From the NCBI GenBank assembly GCA_020346805.1, contig CP070790.1, forward strand, positions 3,787,695 through 3,800,139: a DNA stretch of 12,445 nucleotides. Direction: 5' to 3'. Below, one piece after another: positions 7,070 to 12,445 of the stretch. The notes under the pieces were generated by a model that did not search any database, was not told the origin of the DNA, and worked only from the letters and a program-made list of their open reading frames with translations. This stretch comes from Planctomycetota bacterium. Lineage in GTDB: Bacteria > Planctomycetota > Phycisphaerae > UBA1845 > PWPN01. Position 1 is the stretch's first letter; the number at the start of each line of letters is the position of its first letter. The position numbers were made by a program, and so were the translations under genes.

Positions 7070-7357
7070 CTTACATTCCTCCATAGCAGGCAGAAATCTG
7101 ACTCTTGTGACCATTTTCGCCTCTGGATTGTACAAAGTCAAAAAATCACAACTATTATCACATAATCCTCCAATTCTTAGTTGACAACTCCATATATATT
7201 TGTGATATTTACTGGTCAAATCCACCTCACGGTGCCTATTCTAAAAGAAAATTCTCATTCGAGAGGCCGGACGTCTAAAACAAGAATTGGTAAAAAATAT
7301 GATTGCTGGACTGTATGGTCTATGCCATTCAGAATGGATTACCAAGGAGTAGAAATT
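7070..7357. promoter_or_regulatory. Divergent regulatory region, ThuA operon / NO reductase
   Basis: This 288-bp AT-rich region lies between two divergently transcribed units and is the largest noncoding stretch in the window. It contains TGTGA half-sites at 7116-7120 and 7201-7205 and TCACA half-sites at 7146-7150 and 7158-7162. The last two form a direct repeat, ATCACA, with a 12-base period. An 11-base palindrome lies at 7179-7189. Shine-Dalgarno sequences for both flanking genes sit at its edges. No good match to FNR/DNR (TTGAT-N4-ATCAA) or NsrR consensus was seen. Confidence 0.5.
7181..7209 (+). promoter_or_regulatory. Candidate sigma-70-type promoter for the NO reductase
   Basis: A perfect -35 hexamer TTGACA (7181-7186) is followed, after 17 bases, by GATATT (7204-7209). 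The second hexamer matches TATAAT at four of six positions and has an extended -10 TGT directly before it. Transcription would begin near 7216, leaving a leader of about 140 bases. The -35 overlaps the palindrome AGTTGACAACT, and the -10 overlaps a TGTGA half-site, so both are placed where a repressor or activator could act. Confidence 0.4.
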
Positions 7358-9595
7358 ATGGATACCAAAGGCCTGCGAAACGCTGCAATTCTCTCTTTTG
7401 TCGTCGCTTTGGCTTTTCTCCTCGTCGGCGGACATCTCGCCAAAGACAAAGTACCTCCCATCCCCGACCAGGTAATGGCCGACGGAAAGACCATTATGAT
7501 CCGAGATGACATCATCAGCGGCCAGAATATATACCAGCGTTACGGTTTAATGGATCATGGCAGCGTATGGGGACACGGCTCACTACGAGGCATGGACTTC
7601 AGTGCCGATACCCTACACCTGATGGGCCAAGCCATGCGGGACTTCCACGCTGCCGGACAAAATCCCCAACGCGGATTCTATGATCAAGTTCCCCAGCCTC
7701 AACAAAAAGCCATTGACGGCCGAGTCATTGAAGAAATACATACCAACCGCTACGATCCGCAAAACGACATCTTGATCCTAACCTCTGCTCAGACCTACGC
7801 CCTCAAACTAACAAGAGAATACTGGGATGAACAGCTCGGCCAGGGAAATCCCCGTTATGGCTTCCTACCTGACACCGTCCCTACCGCCGAAGAACGCAAA
7901 CAAATCGCCGACTTCTTCTTCTGGACCGCTTGGGCGGCCGGCACAAACCGACCGGAACAAGACTTTACATATACTAACAACTGGCCGCCGGATAAATCGG
8001 TCGGCAACACCGCCTCATCCGAAGCATTTGTCTGGAGTATCGCTTCTATCCTGGGACTGTTCATCGTCCTGGGAATAGTAATTTACGTCGTACACCGTTA
8101 CGAATTTTTCTATGGCGAGGCCCGCGCCGTTGAAGCTTCTCAGCAACTGTTGGAGGCCCCCGTTTCGAAAAGCCAAAAGGCTTCCGCTAAATTTTTCCTG
8201 GTTGCCGGCCTGCTCTTCCTACTGCAAATCTTCAATGGGGGGCTGCTTGCTCATTACACCGTCCACCCCGGTTCGTTCTATATAAAGTTCATCGGCGAAA
8301 TGTACCCATATAGCTGGGCCAAAACCTGGCACCTGCAGTTGGCCATTCTTTGGATCGCTGTTTCCTGGGTGGGCACAGCTATTTATCTGGCCCCCTTGAT
8401 CACCCGGCGAGAACCGAAAGGCCAGGCTATTCTGGTCAATATCCTGTTTGTAGCTGTTTTGGTGGTCGGAGTTGGTAGTTTGCTTGGCGAGGTCCTCGGC
8501 ATCAAGGGCGCACTCGGGAAAGCCTGGTTCTGGTTGGGACACCAGGGATGGGAATACCTCGAACTCGGACGCCTCTGGCAGATACTCCTGTTCATCGGAC
8601 TAATCTTCTGGCTGGTTATCGTGTATCGGGCATTAATTCCGGCCATTCGTAGAGGTCAGGAAGATGCCGACCGCCGATCGCTGATACTTTTCTACGTCTT
8701 CAGCGCCGTCTTCGTAGTCTTGTTCTTCGGTTTTGGCCTGATGTATGGAAGGGGTACTCATTTAACCATCGCCGACTACTGGCGGTGGTTTGTGGTTCAC
8801 ATCTGGGTGGAAAGCATCTTTGAATTCTTTGGTGTGGCCGTGATCGCTTTATTCCTGGTAACTCTCGGCCTGGTAACTGCAAGCTCAGCCATACGCGTCG
8901 CCTACCTGACGGCAATCCTGGTATTCCTCAGCGGCATTCCCGGCACTGCTCACCATTACTTCTGGTACGGCGGGCCAAGCTACTGGCTCGCCATCGGCGG
9001 GATTTTCAGTTCGCTGGAACCCATCCCCTTGATCCTCCTGGTCGTGCGGGCCTGGATGGAATACCGCCATATCCGTAAAGCGGGAACCCTATTCCCCTAC
9101 CGCTGGCCTCTTTACTTCCTCACCGCCAGCAGCGTATGGAATTTCCTTGGAGCCGGTGTCTTCGGATTCATGATCAACCTGCCTATCATCAACTACTACG
9201 AGCATGCAACCTACCTCACCAGCAACCACGGCCACACCGCCTTGTTCGGAGTCTACGGCATGTTGGCCATCTCCCTGATCCTTTTCTCCTGGCGAGGACT
9301 GGTAGATGACAGACATTGGAAAGACGGAATCCTGAAGCTGAGTTTTTGGGGATTAAACGGCGGCCTGTTTCTCATGTTTGCCACCACCCTATTGCCGGTA
9401 GGTTTTATGCAAACATGGTATAGCTACTCCGTCGGTTTCCAATATGCCCGCTCCGCCGACTTTTACGATCTGCCTCTGGTACAAACACTCGGAAACTGGC
9501 GGTTAATACCCGACCTGGTGATCATCGTCCTGGGAGCGATACCCTTACTATATTTCCTGTTAAGCACGTATCCTCGTTTACGAAAAGTTACTTAG
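7358..9595 (+). CDS. norB: Quinol-type single-subunit nitric oxide reductase (qNOR)
   Basis: This 745-residue membrane protein of the haem-copper oxidase superfamily reduces 2 NO to N2O using quinol. It has the qNOR architecture: a first membrane helix (about 9-25), a large extracytoplasmic domain (about 27-220) replacing the NorC cytochrome subunit, then about a dozen further helices. Ligands are in place: H325 (KTWHLQLA) and H626 for the low-spin haem; H624 (NHGH) for haem b3; H481, E485 (VHIWVE), H532 and H533 (GTAHHYFW) for the non-haem iron. The conserved glutamate in SSLEP (E554) is also present. There is no copper-oxidase His-Tyr crosslink motif. AAGGAG lies eight bases before the ATG; the frame is open further upstream, but without a start as good. 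It stands alone and diverges from the ThuA operon, so NO detoxification is more likely than full denitrification. It ends with TAG, with an in-frame TAA two codons later. Confidence 0.95.
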   Translation: MDTKGLRNAAILSFVVALAFLLVGGHLAKDKVPPIPDQVMADGKTIMIRDDIISGQNIYQRYGLMDHGSVWGHGSLRGMDFSADTLHLMGQAMRDFHAAGQNPQRGFYDQVPQPQQKAIDGRVIEEIHTNRYDPQNDILILTSAQTYALKLTREYWDEQLGQGNPRYGFLPDTVPTAEERKQIADFFFWTAWAAGTNRPEQDFTYTNNWPPDKSVGNTASSEAFVWSIASILGLFIVLGIVIYVVHRYEFFYGEARAVEASQQLLEAPVSKSQKASAKFFLVAGLLFLLQIFNGGLLAHYTVHPGSFYIKFIGEMYPYSWAKTWHLQLAILWIAVSWVGTAIYLAPLITRREPKGQAILVNILFVAVLVVGVGSLLGEVLGIKGALGKAWFWLGHQGWEYLELGRLWQILLFIGLIFWLVIVYRALIPAIRRGQEDADRRSLILFYVFSAVFVVLFFGFGLMYGRGTHLTIADYWRWFVVHIWVESIFEFFGVAVIALFLVTLGLVTASSAIRVAYLTAILVFLSGIPGTAHHYFWYGGPSYWLAIGGIFSSLEPIPLILLVVRAWMEYRHIRKAGTLFPYRWPLYFLTASSVWNFLGAGVFGFMINLPIINYYEHATYLTSNHGHTALFGVYGMLAISLILFSWRGLVDDRHWKDGILKLSFWGLNGGLFLMFATTLLPVGFMQTWYSYSVGFQYARSADFYDLPLVQTLGNWRLIPDLVIIVLGAIPLLYFLLSTYPRLRKVT

Positions 9596-9633
9596 AACGA
9601 ATAAAGGTAAAATATATAAAGTTGATTCCAAAG

Positions 9634-11661
9634 TTATTTATGCCCGGCAGGCAACAACTGAACCGCATCCGCGATCACATAACCGTCCGTGCCGTTGTTC
9701 GATATCTCAATATACGCCTCGCTCTTGGTTGCAAAACGATATATTCCCAATGTCAGAAAGCCGTCCGGCTCTTGCGGAACTTTTCGCATATTCACCATCA
9801 CCTTATTAACGCCCTCAGCATGGCGAATGGTCACCGGCACATTGGAGGCGCGATTATTATACGGAGTGTATGCCAAACGAACCTGATAACGGCCGGATCG
9901 CACAATGGGCAGATAAAATCGAACGGACAATTGCCCCTTTCTTTTGTTATAGTCATGTAAATACCAATTACCTACGTATCCTTTGCCACCGTTGGACGGC
10001 AACCAATTCCCCACTATTTCAGCATCACGGTCGTCTATCACAATCCCCGGCAACGCCTTCGCATCTTTGCCGATTCTAACCTCTCCTCTCCACAACAATA
10101 TCTGCTTGTCCGCACGCAACCGCGCCTGCAGCTTCCTGATATCCACATCCTGAACCGCGGTTTCCCCGTCGATGGCCAGACACGCCGCCGTCGCCGCCGA
10201 TTGCCCCAGAATCATGAACACCGGTTCCATCCGAATCGAACCAAAAGCAACATGGGAAGCCGACAAACACACCGGAACCAGCAAATTAGTACACTCCGAT
10301 TGCTTGGGTACGATCGAACGGTATGCAATCGGATAAGGCGCGGGAACCGGTATATAAAAGTTGCCTCCGTTCCAGGCTGCCCCATCCTTGATAAATCGCT
10401 GACAATTATGCGAGTCCATCCCAAATGATGCCAATCCCACCGAATCCTGAGCCACTCGGTGAGATTCGCAATTGTGCTGGGTCATGACATATCCGGAAAC
10501 CATCCGCCGCCCTTCACGAATATAAAGCTGATGAGGCCAACCTCCGTTATCCTTAAATTCGTCCTTACACAAACTCCACTGCCCCACCTCTTTGCGAATC
10601 CGCTCCGGCACTCGTGGATCGTTACACAAAAACCACATTAAACCCTGCTGATAAATACGGTGTTCCTTGATAATCCGCTCTCGCGTTGCCCAATTGCCTT
10701 CCGGATAATCATGGTTCGCCTCCGTATAGTCGGTCGAAAAACCACCATTGTTGTTGGTATCCGTCTTGTTGTTAGGCATCATCGTGTGGTGCAGTATGGG
10801 TACGGTTAATCCCTGGACTTCGGCCTTTTGTAAATAACGGGCGAGAAGTTCATATTGACTTGGATCATAATCAGCCGGTTTGGGGAAAGGGATTCGGTTT
10901 TGGGGATCTTTTGTTAAACACATCCGAAAATTATAAGCCTGAACCCGATGATCGCTCCGCCCCTGCTTTCCGGGATCACCGCCGTGAACGCCAGGCAGCA
11001 ATCCACTGTTCGGATCACCCTCAACAACATAAGGATCTACCGGAACTTCAAACTGATGGTGCCACTGATTTAGCCAGACACCATTCAAATCCTCATCATA
11101 TTGTGAATTGGATTCACGACCCACCGTATAAGATACACCCGCCTGGGCCATCAGATCGCCTTCATAGCTCGCGTCGATGAATACTTTGGCACGAAAGCGC
11201 ACTCCATCGTGTGTAACAACAGTCTCAATACGTCGGCCATTCTTTTTCACTGAAGCAATTCGTTTCTCTAAGAAAACCGAAACTCCCGCTTCATGGGCCA
11301 TATAGTTAAAAACCTTCTCGGCCACATGAGGTTCAAACCTCCATGCCTCCTTCCAGCCGTAGTGCCTACCCACCCGCTGATAGAACTCACGCGAGATACC
11401 GCCGATCGCATCCTTGTTACCAATATCGGTAGCCCCCAGACCGGCCGCCGACATACCCCCCAGGTGCCTGCCCGGCTCAATAAGCGCCACCATCTTACTC
11501 ATCCGGGCTGCTTGAACCGCCGCTACCACACCCGCAGAAGTACCGCCATAAACAACCACACCTTTCTCATAAACAACTCGATCCCCAAAAGCCGCAGGTC
11601 CATTCAGTCCGGCCACACAAAAACCAACAATCATAGGTAAATATATCTTCAACAAACGCAT
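9634..11661 (-). CDS. Exported FAD-dependent oxidoreductase with golvesin/Xly-like C-terminal domain
   Basis: This large flavoenzyme (675 residues from this start) has a signal peptide (MRLLKIYLPMIVGFCVAGLNG, cleavage near AAFG). It is followed directly by a Rossmann FAD-binding motif, VVVYGGTSAGVVAA, with an acidic strand end (ALIEPG) and HLGGMSAAGLGATD, typical of the FAD_oxidored family seen in planctomycetes. The central part includes FIDASYEGDLMAQAGVSYTV and, near the end of the FAD fold, a second flavin-contacting stretch (ILGQSAATAACLAID). The last 140 residues form a separate beta-rich domain (DDRDAEIVGNWLPS, GRYQVRLAYTPYNNRASNVP, ISNNGTDGYVIADAVQLLP) like the golvesin/xanthan-lyase C-terminal, carbohydrate-binding-like module. 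ATG at 11661 has AGGAAA upstream; an in-frame ATG at 11685 with GGAG is an equally possible start and adds eight residues. The substrate is unknown; an extracytoplasmic sugar or polyol is plausible. Confidence 0.88.
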   Translation of the reverse strand: MRLLKIYLPMIVGFCVAGLNGPAAFGDRVVYEKGVVVYGGTSAGVVAAVQAARMSKMVALIEPGRHLGGMSAAGLGATDIGNKDAIGGISREFYQRVGRHYGWKEAWRFEPHVAEKVFNYMAHEAGVSVFLEKRIASVKKNGRRIETVVTHDGVRFRAKVFIDASYEGDLMAQAGVSYTVGRESNSQYDEDLNGVWLNQWHHQFEVPVDPYVVEGDPNSGLLPGVHGGDPGKQGRSDHRVQAYNFRMCLTKDPQNRIPFPKPADYDPSQYELLARYLQKAEVQGLTVPILHHTMMPNNKTDTNNNGGFSTDYTEANHDYPEGNWATRERIIKEHRIYQQGLMWFLCNDPRVPERIRKEVGQWSLCKDEFKDNGGWPHQLYIREGRRMVSGYVMTQHNCESHRVAQDSVGLASFGMDSHNCQRFIKDGAAWNGGNFYIPVPAPYPIAYRSIVPKQSECTNLLVPVCLSASHVAFGSIRMEPVFMILGQSAATAACLAIDGETAVQDVDIRKLQARLRADKQILLWRGEVRIGKDAKALPGIVIDDRDAEIVGNWLPSNGGKGYVGNWYLHDYNKRKGQLSVRFYLPIVRSGRYQVRLAYTPYNNRASNVPVTIRHAEGVNKVMVNMRKVPQEPDGFLTLGIYRFATKSEAYIEISNNGTDGYVIADAVQLLPAGHK

Positions 11662-11685
11662 GCGCTGGTTTCCTATGGTCGCCAT

Positions 11686-11792
11686 GCACTAATGCTCCGG
11701 ATCGGATTGCAAATCAACAAACCTGAGCGTATACCATAACTCCATCGGCTCGGATATTTATTCTTTCATAACTTATATCGAATGTAAAATAC
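11686..11792. promoter_or_regulatory. Divergent intergenic region, FAD enzyme / CysG-like gene
   Basis: A 107-bp AT-rich gap between two genes read in opposite directions. A weak plus-strand candidate is TTGCAA (11707-11712) with TATACC 17 bases later (11730-11735). I could not support an operator, and the plus gene has no clear Shine-Dalgarno sequence before its ATG. Confidence 0.3.
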
Positions 11793-12445
11793 ATGGTAAA
11801 CAACGACCGTTCCCAAGAAAACTCGATTCAACAAAACCAAGACCAAAACCTTACCCAGTTCTTGACTCTTGGCCTCAATGTTACCGGTCTACCCTGCCTG
11901 GTTGTAGGTGGTGGAAAAATAGGCACACGAAAAGCATTGCTCCTGGCCGAAAAAGGCGCTCCAGTTACTATCCTCGCACCAGAAATAACCGAACTTGCCC
12001 AAAAAAAGGTAGCCGACGGAATAATACTCTGGCAAAGCAGCAAATATGCTCGTCAAGCCCTGCAAGGATTCTTTCTGGTAGTGGCCGCCACCAATAATCT
12101 CAAGCTAAACCTGCAAATAGGTCGAGATGCCGAAGACCTCGGTTTGCTATACTGCATAACCTCCGCCGGGCAGGATTCCCGCATTATTTTTCCCGCCGTC
12201 TTCGAACACGGCCAAATAACTGTTGCCGTACACTCCCAGGGCCAGGATCCACAATACTCTATCAGAACACGAGACAAAATATCAGAGGTACTTACTAGTA
12301 AAAGTAAATTAAAGCCGGATCAACATGCTTCTGCCATACCGGATGACCAAGCAATCCCGGATCAGGGTAAAGTGTACATCATTGGTGCCGGACCCGGCGC
12401 TCCCGATCTCATCACCCTTCGCGGCCTCAAAACCATTCAAGATGC
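11793..12445 (+). CDS. cysG: CysG-like fusion: precorrin-2 dehydrogenase-like plus uroporphyrinogen-III methyltransferase (3' end outside window)
   Basis: Translation from ATG at 11793 runs without a stop to the window end (217 full codons). After a Gln/Asn-rich N-terminus (about 1-20) comes a Rossmann domain with CLVVGGGKIGTRKALLLAEKG (35-55), as in the NAD-dependent dehydrogenase part of CysG/Met8p/SirC, which oxidises precorrin-2 to sirohydrochlorin. From residue 192 the start of a SAM-dependent methyltransferase is clear: GKVYIIGAGPGAPDLITLRG, the signature opening of uroporphyrinogen-III C-methyltransferase. The domain order matches CysG, but only about 45 residues separate the dehydrogenase core from the methyltransferase, far fewer than the helical dimerisation/chelatase segment of classic CysG. 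The usual AAT-D/N-D motif reads AATNN (98-102). An in-frame TAA at 11769 rules out a much longer start. It likely serves sirohaem or sirohaem-derived haem synthesis. Confidence 0.85.
   Translation, partial: MVNNDRSQENSIQQNQDQNLTQFLTLGLNVTGLPCLVVGGGKIGTRKALLLAEKGAPVTILAPEITELAQKKVADGIILWQSSKYARQALQGFFLVVAATNNLKLNLQIGRDAEDLGLLYCITSAGQDSRIIFPAVFEHGQITVAVHSQGQDPQYSIRTRDKISEVLTSKSKLKPDQHASAIPDDQAIPDQGKVYIIGAGPGAPDLITLRGLKTIQD

Noticed and set aside
7181..7357. An N-terminal extension of the NO reductase to an in-frame TTG at 7181
   Set aside because: The added 59 residues are hydrophilic and unlike qNOR, there is no ribosome binding site at the TTG, and AAGGAG is well placed before the ATG at 7358.

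Overview
This window most likely comes from a planctomycete, probably a Phycisphaerae-type lineage. The reasons are two S1-type sulfatases, a short dockerin-like two-EF-hand tail on one of them, a secreted FAD-dependent oxidoreductase with a golvesin/Xly-like C-terminus, a ThuA-domain lipoprotein, a Tat-signal aldo/keto reductase-like protein and a small multihaem lipoprotein. This mix is typical of that phylum. The assignment is inference: no rRNA or other phylogenetic marker is present.

Layout. Bases 1-714 hold the 3' part of a sulfatase on the plus strand. It converges on a 792-residue modular sulfatase on the minus strand (840-3218). A 112-bp divergent gap follows, then an exported PHP-type metallohydrolase on the plus strand (3331-4623). 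This converges on a minus-strand operon read from 7069 down to 4707: ThuA-domain lipoprotein, Tat-signal aldo/keto reductase-like gene, tetrahaem cytochrome c lipoprotein. Across a 288-bp divergent promoter region lies a single-subunit, quinol-type nitric oxide reductase (7358-9595, plus). It converges on a large exported FAD-dependent oxidoreductase (9634-11661, minus). Divergent from that, and cut by the window end, is a CysG-like fusion of a precorrin-2 dehydrogenase-like domain and a uroporphyrinogen-III methyltransferase domain (from 11793, plus).

How the genes may work together. The sulfatases, PHP protein, ThuA protein, reductase-like protein and FAD enzyme all carry export or lipoprotein signals (the first sulfatase's N-terminus is outside the window). 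They fit extracytoplasmic processing of sulfated polysaccharides and sugar derivatives. The nitric oxide reductase and the tetrapyrrole enzyme concern NO removal and haem/sirohaem supply, and their link to the carbohydrate genes is unproven.

The most notable points are these. (1) The aldo/keto reductase-like gene is interrupted by a single in-frame TAG codon, yet both halves stay in one frame and its end overlaps the cytochrome start as ATGA. (2) That gene and its neighbours look like an exported redox unit. (3) The CysG-like protein has almost none of the usual helical domain between its two catalytic parts and lacks the usual active-site aspartate. (4) The divergent promoter between the operon and the NO reductase has a cluster of TGTGA/TCACA half-sites and a small palindrome on a plausible -35 element. 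No tRNA, rRNA, CRISPR array, insertion sequence or phage gene was recognised.
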